A stretch of 64,000 bases of DNA. Origin: an uncultured Clostridium sp. (GTDB lineage Bacteria > Bacillota > Clostridia > Lachnospirales > Lachnospiraceae). The translations under genes and the position numbers were made by a program. The stretch spans positions 1 through 64,000 of the forward strand of contig CAMEFI010000009.1 in the NCBI GenBank assembly GCA_945915475.1, read 5' to 3'. The notes under the pieces were generated by a model, which was given only the letters and a program-made list of their open reading frames with translations, did no database searches and was not told the DNA's origin. This document shows positions 31,578 through 41,075 of this stretch, one piece after another; positions within the stretch are counted from its first letter, which is position 1; the number at the start of each line of letters is the position of its first letter.

Positions 31578-32846
31578 ATGAAAAAGGGAAAGGGCACTGC
31601 ATATATGAGAAAAAGAATACTTTTAATCGTATGGACCTTAATAGGCTGCATGGTATTAACCGGGTGCCAGATGCTTATAAAGCCGATACAGAAATTAAAA
31701 TATGGGAAAATGTATGGTGTTGCAACATCCTGTCGGGTGTTATCCATAGAAGGATCCATTGGCGCAACCCGGTATGTGTGTGACAATAGTTCTGATACAT
31801 ATATATATGACAAAAATGCAGTCTGTAATTATGATACCGGGGAAGAGCTGGTACAGATAGAAGAGGGAATGGATCTTCTATACATGGCATGCAATGGTGA
31901 AATATTATACTATGCTGTCAGTAAAAATAATGGACAGTTATACGGTTATAACTTTGAGACAAAAGAAAACCGGCTGATAACGGAACAATATGAGATTACC
32001 GGAATGAATGCATGTGGAGAGGATGTCTTTATTTCTGTGAAAGAAAAAGAGACAGAAGCAGACTATAGCAAAGAACATAAAGAGAAAAATGAAATTTTGT
32101 ATTATCATAAGACGGAAGAAGGAATATCCCTGACAGAATGGGTAATGTCCAATATTCCTTTTGATACTTCAGAGGATTATACGGGATATATGTATGATGA
32201 ATATTATATTCTTGTGGATCATTCTGTTGAGGAGGATGTTCCAAGAATTGTTTATATTGATAATCAGGATGGATTTCGGTATTCCTGTTATGGATATGCG
32301 TTTCACGGAAGTAATACTTATAATCGGATTGAGGGGAATGAAATCCGGTTATCTGCGGATGGAAAGTGCCGTTACCGGGGAAAGGAAGAAGAACTTACGG
32401 TTATTACAAAGGACAATCAGAATGCGCAGGGGGCATATGCAGGGCTATCGACACCATTTATCAGTTTTCGGAATGAGGAAGTTGGCATCATCGAACAATA
32501 TGGCAAAGGAACTCCGCAATATCAGGAGAATCCGGATAAGTATTACAAGTGTTTAGATGCATTTTATGTATATTTACCGGAGACAGGGGAATGTCATATG
32601 CTATATGAGTCTGAGGATGGTGAACAGATTGCCGGTTATTCCTATACGAAGAATTGTCTTTATCTTCTGACCAATGAAGGAGTGTTTGAATATAATCTGG
32701 ATACCGGAAATCGGAGCTTGGTGTTTGTAAATGACAAAGCATATGAATGTCTCTGTTTTGAGTATATCGATAATAGATTGTACATATTCAGCGATCCGTT
32801 TACGGGGGAGAATGGAGGGGCGGAATTCTTGTCGGTTGTGGAATGA
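31578..32846 (+). CDS. Lipoprotein of unknown function
   Basis: 422 residues. A lipobox VLTGC (cysteine about residue 30 from ATG 31578, about 21 from the internal ATG 31605) marks export and lipid anchoring. The rest is beta-rich, with repeats of the type LYGYNFETKENRLI and CLYLLTNEGVFEYNLDTGN that suggest a beta-propeller-like domain (DUF5050-like). It lies 19 bases downstream of the protease effector gene, likely in one unit, and might sense or block the effector at the cell surface (inference). Both starts have usable purine-rich sites (AGAGG and AAAGGG). Confidence 0.7.
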   Translation: MKKGKGTAYMRKRILLIVWTLIGCMVLTGCQMLIKPIQKLKYGKMYGVATSCRVLSIEGSIGATRYVCDNSSDTYIYDKNAVCNYDTGEELVQIEEGMDLLYMACNGEILYYAVSKNNGQLYGYNFETKENRLITEQYEITGMNACGEDVFISVKEKETEADYSKEHKEKNEILYYHKTEEGISLTEWVMSNIPFDTSEDYTGYMYDEYYILVDHSVEEDVPRIVYIDNQDGFRYSCYGYAFHGSNTYNRIEGNEIRLSADGKCRYRGKEEELTVITKDNQNAQGAYAGLSTPFISFRNEEVGIIEQYGKGTPQYQENPDKYYKCLDAFYVYLPETGECHMLYESEDGEQIAGYSYTKNCLYLLTNEGVFEYNLDTGNRSLVFVNDKAYECLCFEYIDNRLYIFSDPFTGENGGAEFLSVVE

Positions 32847-32982
32847 CAAAGAAGAGAAGATTGTTGTGTAATTTCGAGAAATCCTGTCAAAACTTAGGAT
32901 AAGGATTTCTGTCTGGTGCGGTATTTTTTCCATAAGAAGATATCAGGCAGAGTCATACAGGATAGATCGGAGGTTATGCGAC

Positions 32983-33858
32983 ATGGGATATCAGGAAAGA
33001 AGAGTAATGGTACAGTTGTTTCGGAAGATTCTATATATTCTCCTGGGTACTTTCCTGTACTCTGCAGGAATCGGACTTTTTTTAGATCCGAATGCCCTGG
33101 CACCGGGAGGTGTTGTCGGTATTTCTATTATTGTCAGTCATACATTTGGAGGAGAGACTGGTACATGGTATTTTCTGATAAATATCCCAATAATTCTTCT
33201 TGGATGGTGGAGATTTGGCGGGAAATTTATTATCTATAGTTTCTATGCAATTGCGCTGAATTCAATTTTTACAAATATATTCAGTCTGTTTCCTGCGGTG
33301 ACGGGTGACCGGTTGCTGGCGGCAGTTGCCGGAAGCCTGTTGGTGGGTTCCGGATTAGGACTTGTGCTGAAAACCGGTGCGACAACAGGAGGAATGGATA
33401 TCATTATTAAGATTTTGAGGAGAAAATATCCGGCAATTAAGACAAGTACTTTTTTTGTAACCATAGATATAATGATTGTGACAATATCCGGTATAGTATT
33501 CCGGGATTTTAATCTGGCCATGTATGCATTTATCACGGTAGTTTTAAATGGAAAGGTAATGGAATACATTCTGTATGGAGCAGATGAGGCAAACTTGATC
33601 TACATTGTGGCAGAACAACCGGAAAAAATGCTTGCCCGGATTCTGAAAGAGATGGATATTGGGGCAACTATTCTTGCGGGAAAGGGAGCCTACAGTAATC
33701 GGCAAAAACAGATTATTATGTGTGTAGTGAAAAAACGTCTGACTCCTGCATTGCAGGATATTGTAAGACAGGAAGATGAGAAAGCATTTTTGATCATAAC
33801 CAGTGCAAAAGAAATCTATGGAGAGGGTTATAAAAATATAACAGTGGATCCATTATAA
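32983..33858 (+). CDS. YitT-family (DUF161/DUF2179) membrane protein
   Basis: 291 residues. The N-terminal part has five to six membrane helices with the family sequence SAGIGLFLDPNALAPGGVVG and TGATTGGMDII; the C-terminal 80 residues form the DUF2179 domain (GATILAGKGAYSNRQKQIIMC). This is the normal length and layout for YitT/YvjA-type proteins, whose transport or regulatory role is poorly known. It starts behind GGAGG and appears monocistronic, with a bidirectional hairpin at 34077. Confidence 0.9.
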   Translation: MGYQERRVMVQLFRKILYILLGTFLYSAGIGLFLDPNALAPGGVVGISIIVSHTFGGETGTWYFLINIPIILLGWWRFGGKFIIYSFYAIALNSIFTNIFSLFPAVTGDRLLAAVAGSLLVGSGLGLVLKTGATTGGMDIIIKILRRKYPAIKTSTFFVTIDIMIVTISGIVFRDFNLAMYAFITVVLNGKVMEYILYGADEANLIYIVAEQPEKMLARILKEMDIGATILAGKGAYSNRQKQIIMCVVKKRLTPALQDIVRQEDEKAFLIITSAKEIYGEGYKNITVDPL

Positions 33859-34076
33859 AGTTAAGGTAAACATCTTATATCTTCTTCCCCCTTTCGAAGC
33901 AGAATGGTATATGTTACAATTCTTATGTATCTATACAAATATGGTAACATAGATAGCAAAGTATTGTTAAAGAAGCGAAACTGTGCCGGAAGGAACAGTA
34001 CAACTGCTGTATCTTCTGAGAATGCTACCCTTTTTGAACAGTCCGGTGCTTTGGAATGTGATTCGTTAAAATATTC

Positions 34077-34130
34077 AAAAGCCGCCGCTTTATGATGGAT
34101 ATACCAATCATGAAAGCGGCGGCTTTTATT
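34077..34130. terminator. Bidirectional terminator between yitT-like and BspA-like genes
   Basis: A 15-bp perfect stem, AAAAGCCGCCGCTTT (34077-34091) with its complement at 34113-34127, extended by ATGAT/ATCAT inside. T-runs exist on both strands. It closes transcription from both sides. The preceding 218 bases (33859-34076) hold a TATGTTAC/GTAACATA dyad near 33909-33955 and no gene I can support. Confidence 0.88.
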
Positions 34131-34159
34131 CATCGATTTCTTTTTAAGAAATGCAATCT

Positions 34160-37100
34160 TTACTTCTTAATCTTTGCCTTAGAGCTTACACCCTTTGCTT
34201 TTAAAAGCTTCTTGTAGCTTGCTAATTTGCTCTTTGGCACCTTGATGGTTGCCTTTGTGGAAATACCCTTAAAGGCTTTGCTTCCCACATTTTTGCTGGT
34301 AAGCTTGGTGGTCTTAATAGTAATTTTGCTTAATTTCTTACATCCTGCAAATGCCTGCTTGCCAATCTTATTAACTGCGGCAGGAATGGTAATGCTCTTA
34401 AGAGCTGTACATTTACTAAATGCATTGTCACCAATCGTGGTTACATTGCTTCCCATGGTTACTTTTGTAAGCTTCTTACATCCTGAGAAAGCATTTTTAC
34501 CAATGCTTATTACATTGGAAGGAATTGTCACAGAGGTAAGCTTAGAGCTTCCTTTAAATGCATTGTCCGCAATGGCTGTTACCTGATATGTGGTTCCGTT
34601 GATTACGACTGTTGCAGGTACAGCAATCTTGGCTGTTGTCTTATCTCCGGTAGTATAGGTAACGGTCTTCTGGTTATCTGCCACACTGGTAACGGTATAA
34701 TTGTTACCGTCTACGGTTGCTGTATCACCGGTTTTAGTAGTATCTGCCGGTGTATCTGGAGCAGATGGTGTATTCGATCCGGAAGGAGTAGATGGTGGGA
34801 CAGGTGTCGCCTCTTTAACAATCTTCCATTGCAAGCTGCTGATTTTCGACACATCCGGTGCATTATATACGGTATCATCATAGCTAAATGTTACCTGTGC
34901 GGTATAGGTTCCCGGTTCTGTTGCTGTATTGCCGGTATAGGTTGCTGTAAGACCCTTTGGTAATCCTGTTAATTCCACTGTCTTTGCAGAACCATCATAA
35001 GTAAATGCATCCTTATAGTTCCATGCTACTTTACTCAGATCCAAATCCTCTTTTTCATAAACAATGGCATAAACAGAGAATCGATCGGTATCAAATACTA
35101 AAGATTTGCCATCTTTTGATAACTTAGCAGTTAAAACATCTACATGTCCGCCAATACCATCATGATAACGGACAATGGCATAATTCTTTCTTCCTTGCAG
35201 CTCCTTGGTTAGCGGAACCGTAACGGTCATTGGTGCTTTGGTTTCCGTAATCTGGGTTTCCTCGTCTATGGTATCTACTTTTGCTAAAACAGATAAGTCT
35301 AAGAATGTGGAAACAGCATTTTTACCGATTTCCTTTTCAACTGTCTTACGGATATTTGTAATGGCAGTCTTGACAGAATCTGTGGCAGTTGCTGGATTGA
35401 TTGTATCTGCCTTAATGGAAACGGTTAATTCTTTTCCAGATTCAATTGCGGTTTTCTGCGCATCCGATAACCCCGTTAATGCATTTGGTTCCGGAACCTC
35501 TACTGTTACCTTACCGCCTTCTGTTGCTACATAAGTACTACTTTCATCACTTTGTGAAGTGCTGGCAATTTTATATAAATTAACCGTTACAGTAGAAGTA
35601 GAATATCCGGTTCCGTCCTTTGCATGTATATCATCGTATACAACGTCTATGGTTTCAGGATCTTGATTTATATCATCCTTAGAATACGTTTTTTCAAGTT
35701 CTAAACCATTTTCGGTTCTTGAGAATATACTTGCTTCGTAATCCTCTCCATCTTTAAATCCAATATAAAGTTTTGACATATTGCCTGCAAATTTCATATC
35801 ACTATACATATTAACGTGTAATTCCGGGAATTGGAATGCAGGCATCCAATATTCCTCAAAACAGTTTGCGAATGTTTGGTCGTCAATCGTCTCCATGGTC
35901 TCGGAATCCACAAGCATATCATCCAGTGAATAATATATACTTCCATTATCTGTCGTGCGTTCTTCCACTGCATACAACGCACCGCAGTAATGGCTGACAA
36001 TATCAACTTCTGATAAAGCGCTAAATTCTTTCCGTCCTGCGTCTGTTACAAAAAACAATGCATCCTCAATGTATATGCCATCTTCCGTTAAAGGATGATT
36101 CTTTTCATCCGGAATGGTAAAGTAATGATCGTTTCCTGCTTCAAACTGGATTCCCTTCATATTACCGGAGGAAGAAATATACTGTGGTTCCAGCTGTATA
36201 TTTCCAAAGTGACTTACGTTAATATGTATATATCCGGTATTTACAATGCCTGTTGCAGTGTCATCCGGATCATCCGGATTGAATAATACTTCTTCTCCCT
36301 CCGAAACGGCTGCAAGCTTATCAATAACACCCTGAATGGTATCAGCATGAACCCAGTACTGTGAATTGCCGCTGTTATAGTTAATACCATTACATGTTTC
36401 GAATTCATACTCTGAAATATAACATCCGGCATATCCTAAATGTTCGATTCCGTCTGTATAGATAACTCCCCCTTCGGGATACATAAATATATCCGTACGG
36501 CGTGATTCCGGCACTTCCTGGTCACTCCATCTGCAGTTACACTCTGCCTGTAGTCCGAAGCTTGCCCTTACATTTTCTTTGACCGTAATCTTATATTTCT
36601 TATTATCTTCAATTGTCTCTATTTCAATATCGTCTTTGTTCCAATCGTTTACAGATATTACTGTATCCGAAATGATTCTGTCCGGATTATCGTTAACAAT
36701 ATAATATACAGACCGGTTCTTGTCGTCATAAGCAACATCATTTCTTATGAATCCTGCTGCACTCATTTCTTCCGTTGTATAAAAGGCTGCAACCGGATAA
36801 TCCACATGAATTACAACAGATGAGCAGATATCACCGATTGCATAGGTTACTGTATAATCTCCAACCTCATAAAATGTAAAATCAATTAAATCAGGATTGT
36901 TCTCATTTGCATTGTATTCTACCAGCTTCGTATCAGCAGGCTCTCCATTATGAGAAATGGAAATATTCTTATTATCTGCTGTTATGATTACTTCTTCGGC
37001 ACCTTCTTTCTCTACATATGCAAAGTACAACGTAGTTCCGTACAACTCTGCCCCGGCTTCCTTTGTAAACTCGGCGTTTGGGTTAATAGAAGGCACAGAC

Positions 37101-38050
37101 GGTTCTCCACTCCAATCAATCCAATCTTTCAGAACAAGACCCTCTATCTTCGTTGGCTCTACACTAATCCATCTGTCTCTTGTTGGATTTTCCGGATCGT
37201 CTTCCACGGTAGCAGTAACTACTAGGCCAAAATATTTATTTGTGTTCACTGTCACCTCGTAGATTCCTGTTTCTACCTCTTCATATGTTATATAGTTTGC
37301 GATTTCCGTCTCGTCTGTTATGTATGTATCTGGATCCGGATCAACATCCCAATCCTTTATTTTAAATGGAGCTTCCTCGCTTAACGCAATTGTGTCCCCT
37401 TGCAATATTGCATAAAATGTTTTATTAATATCGGAGTATCGAAACAAATCATCCTTTAGCAGCTTCTCTGCGTTTGCCTCCGTAGAGGTATAGAAGCCCA
37501 CTTCCGGATAACCTACATAGATTGTAAGAGAATTCGATACTTCAGCTGGATTATAGGTTATGGTATATCTTCCCACTTCTGTTGGCTGGAAGCGTATTAC
37601 CCTGTTGTCTATCTCGTGTTGACTTGCAACTTCTTCGGTTACATCCTTTCCTGATGGTGAGGTAACGGTTATATCAGCACAGGTTACGTGAGTTGTTATC
37701 CCATCTTCTGTTACATAATCCAGCCAGAGATCCTCTCCATAGAAGGAAGTCCACCTCTCCCCTGTTGCATATTTATGTTTTACAAGTTCTTCGTCTTCAT
37801 TGTAATATGCAGGAAAATCATCTGTTGTCAATAATTCCTGTTCTCCTGTCGATTCACCCGTAGTCTCGTTTATAATATCTACGAAATCCAGCCAGTCAAT
37901 CACTTTCAGGCCATTTGCATTTACAATTGGTTCCTCGCCAAGGCCATCTTCTTGGGACGCATTTACCGGGATACCGGTAAACAAAGAAAGTATCATGCAG
38001 ATTACAAGAAAACTTGCAACATTTTTTTGCTTCCATTTCTTCATAAGCAA
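34160..38050 (-). CDS. Large BspA-like leucine-rich-repeat surface protein
   Basis: 1296 residues with a signal peptide (about 1-31). Two long related halves with the same plan follow (VIDWLDFVDI and LVLKDWIDWSGE openings; GRYTITYNPAEVSNSLTIYVGYP and GDYTVTYAIGDICSSVVIHVDYP), so part of it is an internal duplication. Later come a helical region, an MBG-like domain (TYDGSAKTVELTGLP), a proline/serine linker near 1100 and five LRR_5/BspA-type repeats (IGKNAFSGCKKLTKVTM, IGDNAFSKCTALKSITI). The basic C-terminus lacks a sortase motif. BspA-like proteins bind host or matrix proteins, so an adhesin role is likely. It starts behind AGGAGG; promoter and operator-like repeats lie at 38095-38254. Confidence 0.82.
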   Translation of the reverse strand: MLMKKWKQKNVASFLVICMILSLFTGIPVNASQEDGLGEEPIVNANGLKVIDWLDFVDIINETTGESTGEQELLTTDDFPAYYNEDEELVKHKYATGERWTSFYGEDLWLDYVTEDGITTHVTCADITVTSPSGKDVTEEVASQHEIDNRVIRFQPTEVGRYTITYNPAEVSNSLTIYVGYPEVGFYTSTEANAEKLLKDDLFRYSDINKTFYAILQGDTIALSEEAPFKIKDWDVDPDPDTYITDETEIANYITYEEVETGIYEVTVNTNKYFGLVVTATVEDDPENPTRDRWISVEPTKIEGLVLKDWIDWSGEPSVPSINPNAEFTKEAGAELYGTTLYFAYVEKEGAEEVIITADNKNISISHNGEPADTKLVEYNANENNPDLIDFTFYEVGDYTVTYAIGDICSSVVIHVDYPVAAFYTTEEMSAAGFIRNDVAYDDKNRSVYYIVNDNPDRIISDTVISVNDWNKDDIEIETIEDNKKYKITVKENVRASFGLQAECNCRWSDQEVPESRRTDIFMYPEGGVIYTDGIEHLGYAGCYISEYEFETCNGINYNSGNSQYWVHADTIQGVIDKLAAVSEGEEVLFNPDDPDDTATGIVNTGYIHINVSHFGNIQLEPQYISSSGNMKGIQFEAGNDHYFTIPDEKNHPLTEDGIYIEDALFFVTDAGRKEFSALSEVDIVSHYCGALYAVEERTTDNGSIYYSLDDMLVDSETMETIDDQTFANCFEEYWMPAFQFPELHVNMYSDMKFAGNMSKLYIGFKDGEDYEASIFSRTENGLELEKTYSKDDINQDPETIDVVYDDIHAKDGTGYSTSTVTVNLYKIASTSQSDESSTYVATEGGKVTVEVPEPNALTGLSDAQKTAIESGKELTVSIKADTINPATATDSVKTAITNIRKTVEKEIGKNAVSTFLDLSVLAKVDTIDEETQITETKAPMTVTVPLTKELQGRKNYAIVRYHDGIGGHVDVLTAKLSKDGKSLVFDTDRFSVYAIVYEKEDLDLSKVAWNYKDAFTYDGSAKTVELTGLPKGLTATYTGNTATEPGTYTAQVTFSYDDTVYNAPDVSKISSLQWKIVKEATPVPPSTPSGSNTPSAPDTPADTTKTGDTATVDGNNYTVTSVADNQKTVTYTTGDKTTAKIAVPATVVINGTTYQVTAIADNAFKGSSKLTSVTIPSNVISIGKNAFSGCKKLTKVTMGSNVTTIGDNAFSKCTALKSITIPAAVNKIGKQAFAGCKKLSKITIKTTKLTSKNVGSKAFKGISTKATIKVPKSKLASYKKLLKAKGVSSKAKIKK

Positions 38051-38094
38051 ATCCTCCTATATATTTGTTAAATGTGCCAAATAAAGTTGATATA

Positions 38095-38123
38095 ATTATA
38101 CTAAATGTATAATATTATATCAA
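38095..38123 (-). promoter_or_regulatory. Sigma-A promoter of the BspA-like gene
   Basis: Read on the minus strand: TTGATA (38123-38118), 17 bases, TATAAT (38100-38095). The start codon at 38050 lies 45 bases downstream. Dyads at 38154-38254 are just upstream of the -35. Confidence 0.78.
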
Positions 38124-38153
38124 GAACTCTTCTATGATTGTATCAAAATACTT

Positions 38154-38254
38154 CAGTTGTTTGGTGGACACAACTGCCCACTTTTATCATTTTTTCCCAT
38201 ATTTTTCTCTAGATTTTGTAAGTTAAAACAAAAATGGGCAAAATTGCCCACCAA
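38154..38254. promoter_or_regulatory. Operator-like inverted repeats upstream of the BspA-like gene
   Basis: Two copies of a 20-bp site lie in opposite orientation: TTGGTGGACACAACTGCCCA at 38161-38180 (plus) and TTGGTGGGCAATTTTGCCCA at 38254-38235 (minus), identical at 15 positions. The second contains the perfect dyad TGGGCA-N4-TGCCCA (38235-38250). CAGTTGT-N9-ACAACTG (38154-38176) overlaps the first. The layout suits a dimeric activator or repressor; the remaining bases to 38403 show only A+T-rich promoter-like sequence. Confidence 0.55.
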
Positions 38255-38403
38255 AAAAATTATACTATGATAGAATATTCTTGATATTTATTACCTATTA
38301 TAAGGATAAGTGAAGTATCCTTTGCTTATTCGGAATAATATAACGTGAATCCGGCAATCATCAATGATAACCAATCTCATTACAGAAACAGGATGGTGGG
38401 ACC

Positions 38404-38666
38404 ATGAAATCAACTGAGGAATTATTGAAATTACTAGAAAATTTAGATTTAGAAGAATTCAAAAAAGAAGATTCTTTTAAAGATGTCAATATTTCTGAAT
38501 ATTTGAATACATTATTAGAATCTCATGGATTACAGGCAAAAGATGTGATTCTCTTTATCCTCGCAATCGTGTCGATGCCGCTGTATTGTACTGCATCCAG
38601 CACCAGTTATCCGAGGAAGAATGTAATGAATTATTAAAAGATATCGGAGAGGATTCTCTTAGTTAA
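38404..38666 (+). pseudogene. Decayed HTH (XRE-like) regulator with internal deletion and frameshift
   Basis: The first frame gives an acidic N-terminus (MKSTEELLKLLENLDLEEF, then SEYLNTLLESHGLQAKDVI) and then runs out of sense to a stop at 38637. Another frame continues from about 38556 as LYPRNRVDAAVLYCIQHQL followed by SEEECNELLKDIGEDSLS and a stop at 38664. Both pieces match the ends of an HTH regulator family of Clostridia in which a middle part with the helix-turn-helix lies between the DVI and LYPRNR segments. That middle is missing here, and the junction breaks the frame. A good GGGACC-ATG start region and a terminator at 38672 remain. It is almost surely non-functional. Confidence 0.75.
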
Positions 38667-38671
38667 ACGGC

Positions 38672-38703
38672 AAAAAGATCGTAAATTTATGCGGTCTTTT
38701 TTA
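38672..38703 (+). terminator. Rho-independent terminator after the decayed HTH gene
   Basis: AAAAAGATCG (38672-38681) pairs with CGGTCTTTTT (38692-38701) including one T-G pair, with a 10-base loop and a T-run. Confidence 0.82.
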
Positions 38704-38705
38704 TT

Positions 38706-38735
38706 TTGCATTTACCACAGAAGATATGGTATAAT
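38706..38735 (+). promoter_or_regulatory. Promoter of the yaaO-tmk-holB-rsmI operon
   Basis: TTGCAT (38706-38711), an 18-base spacer and an extended -10 TGgTATAAT (hexamer 38730-38735). It is the only good promoter before the yaaO-like gene, 145 bases upstream of its start; nothing else is seen in that leader. Confidence 0.72.
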
Positions 38736-38880
38736 AGTATGTATGTGTATGCGCCTGTTAATTCATTTCAGTATCTGTATAGCAGTCAGGATACAGCATG
38801 AGTTATCATAGTATTTGAAAAGATAACAGATCGATTGTTTACAGAATGGAATGTAATGACACGAAAAGGAGATCGAGGAC

Positions 38881-40413
38881 ATGGAACAGCCTATATTAAA
38901 TGGATTAAATGCCTACAATACAGAAGGTTGTTATCCCTGGCATATGCCGGGACATAAGAGAAGACTGAATACTATTTTTCCTGATATGGTAGAGAATCCT
39001 TTTTTGATCGATGTGACCGAAGTTGGTGAGTTAGATGAATTTCATGATCCCCATGGGATTATTTTAGAAGCGATGAACCGTGCAGCGCAGGTATATGGTT
39101 CCCATAAAAGTTATTATCTGGTGAATGGTTCTACCTGTGGAATTATGGCGGCGTTGTCTGCAACCTGCCGTCCGGGAGATAAACTGATTGTTGCCAGAAA
39201 CTGCCACAAATCTGTCTACAATGCAATCCGGTTATTGCAATTACGCCCTATTTATATGATGCCGGAATGGAACGAAGATCTTGGCATGTTTGGTGGAATT
39301 TCCCCGGAGCAGGTGAAGAAGTTATTGAAACAGAACACCGACGTAAAGTGTGTAATGCTGGTGTCTCCAACTTATGAAGGAGTTGTCAGCGATGTGGAGA
39401 AGATAGCAAAGCTATCCCACAAAGCAGGAGTTCCCCTGATTGTGGACGAGGCACATGGGGCACATTTTGAATTTATGTCCAATGTGAATGAGACGATATC
39501 CACAACGAACTATAAGAATATACCGGATCCGGCAATCCGTTTGGGAGCGGATCTTGTAATTGAAAGTCTGCATAAGACATTGCCGGCAATGACGCAATGT
39601 GCCATTTTACATGAGAAGAGTACATTTGTTGATACACAACGATTAGAAGAATATTTGTCCATTTATCAGAGCACATCACCATCCTATGTGTTTATGGCAA
39701 CAATGGAAGCTTGTATCGAAAAGATGCATTATGAGAGGGACGGACTGTTTATCATATACAAAGAACTGTTATCTGAATACCGGAAGAAGTTTGCGCAGCT
39801 TACCCATATTCATATGGTGGAAGAGAATGATTTCAAGAAGCAGAGTGCGTATGGATATGATGATGGAAAGCTGGTATTTTGTGTGAATGGATGCGGATAT
39901 GAGAAAGAAGGACAGATTGTGCCGCTAAACGGCGTGAAGCTTGGCAGGATATTGCACGAGGAATATGGACAGGTGATGGAAATGGCTAGCGGTAATTATG
40001 TAATCGCCATGACATCCGTTGCAGATTCCAAAGAAGCATTTGAAGCGTTGTATCAGGCAATGGAGGCTATTGATGAACAGCTAATCGATATAGAGGAGAC
40101 TGCCGATACAATATTATATAAGACTCTGCCGGAGAAGAAGATGAATATTGCAGAGGCAAGGGAACATAAGAGACAGGATGTACCATTTGAGGATGCCATT
40201 GGAAAGATTAGCGGAGAATATATCTATGTATATCCGCCGGGAATTCCTATTGTAACTCCCGGAGAGGTGCTTTCTCCCGGTGTGATGCAGGAGGTCAAAA
40301 GGGCACTGGAGGGGAATTTGAATGTTAAGGGACTTATTATGGATCCAAAAGGGAAGATTTACATTAATGTGATTCGTGAGAACAGGTGGTTATCGAGAAT
40401 ACAGAGAAGATAA
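38881..40413 (+). CDS. Orn/Lys/Arg decarboxylase family PLP enzyme (YaaO-like)
   Basis: 510 residues, normal for the Firmicutes YaaO/SpeA-type enzymes. Visible motifs: WHMPGHKR near the N-terminus, the phosphate-binding SHKSYYLVNGSTCGIMA, VDEAHGAH with D189 and SLHKTLPA with the PLP lysine K232. The smaller C-terminal domain follows (YVYPPGIPIVTPGE). The family decarboxylates arginine, lysine or ornithine for polyamine synthesis; the exact substrate cannot be read here. It heads the conserved block yaaO-tmk-yaaR-holB-ricT as in Bacillus and its stop is 12 bases before tmk. Confidence 0.92.
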   Translation: MEQPILNGLNAYNTEGCYPWHMPGHKRRLNTIFPDMVENPFLIDVTEVGELDEFHDPHGIILEAMNRAAQVYGSHKSYYLVNGSTCGIMAALSATCRPGDKLIVARNCHKSVYNAIRLLQLRPIYMMPEWNEDLGMFGGISPEQVKKLLKQNTDVKCVMLVSPTYEGVVSDVEKIAKLSHKAGVPLIVDEAHGAHFEFMSNVNETISTTNYKNIPDPAIRLGADLVIESLHKTLPAMTQCAILHEKSTFVDTQRLEEYLSIYQSTSPSYVFMATMEACIEKMHYERDGLFIIYKELLSEYRKKFAQLTHIHMVEENDFKKQSAYGYDDGKLVFCVNGCGYEKEGQIVPLNGVKLGRILHEEYGQVMEMASGNYVIAMTSVADSKEAFEALYQAMEAIDEQLIDIEETADTILYKTLPEKKMNIAEAREHKRQDVPFEDAIGKISGEYIYVYPPGIPIVTPGEVLSPGVMQEVKRALEGNLNVKGLIMDPKGKIYINVIRENRWLSRIQRR

Positions 40414-40425
40414 GAGGAAAGATTC

Positions 40426-41052
40426 GTGGAAGGAATTTTTATAACGATGGAAGGCCCGGACGGGTCTGGAAAGACAACACAGATTGATCTGTTGAAGAAG
40501 TACTTAGAAAGTAAAGGATATAATATTGTAATCGCCAGAGAGCCCGGCGGGACAGAGATTAGCGAGGCCATTCGAAGGATCATTTTGAATCCGGAATATA
40601 AGGAGATGGGGCATATGACAGAGCTATTGTTATATGCAGCCGCAAGAGCGCAGCTTGTGAATCAGGTGATCAAACCGGCTCTTACAGAGGGGAAAGCTGT
40701 AATCTGTGATCGTTTTGTGGAATCGTCAGCAGTTTATCAGGGGATAGGCAGAGGGCTTGGTGTAGATACCGTTTATGAGGTGAATAATTATGCACTGGGA
40801 GATGTAAAACCAATGCTTACCATTTTTATGGATTTGGATGCAGAAGACGGAATTTGTAGAAAGAAGAAACAGGCAGAGCTGGACCGGATGGAGCAGGAAG
40901 ATATGAGTTTTCATAAGCGTGTTGTGGATGGTTATCGACAGCTTGCTAAGCTATATCCGGAGAGAATTGTTCCGGTGAATGCTACATTGCCAATTGATGA
41001 AATTCATAGTATGATAGTGGATGAGGTAGAAAGAAGATTCTTTACAAAGTAG
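40426..41052 (+). CDS. tmk: Thymidylate kinase
   Basis: 208 residues, standard length. It shows the P-loop GPDGSGKTTQ, the DRF-type motif CDRFVESSAVYQGIGRGLG and the arginine-rich LID region. It phosphorylates dTMP to dTDP for DNA synthesis. The start is GTG 40426 behind AGAGGAAAG. Neighbours yaaO and holB confirm the assignment. Confidence 0.96.
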   Translation: MEGIFITMEGPDGSGKTTQIDLLKKYLESKGYNIVIAREPGGTEISEAIRRIILNPEYKEMGHMTELLLYAAARAQLVNQVIKPALTEGKAVICDRFVESSAVYQGIGRGLGVDTVYEVNNYALGDVKPMLTIFMDLDAEDGICRKKKQAELDRMEQEDMSFHKRVVDGYRQLAKLYPERIVPVNATLPIDEIHSMIVDEVERRFFTK

Positions 41053-41075
41053 AATAAAGGAAGGAGAGGATATAT

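Noticed and set aside
33904-34095. Possible 63-codon gene
   Set aside because: No ribosome site, composition unlike a protein, and its end runs into the terminator stem.
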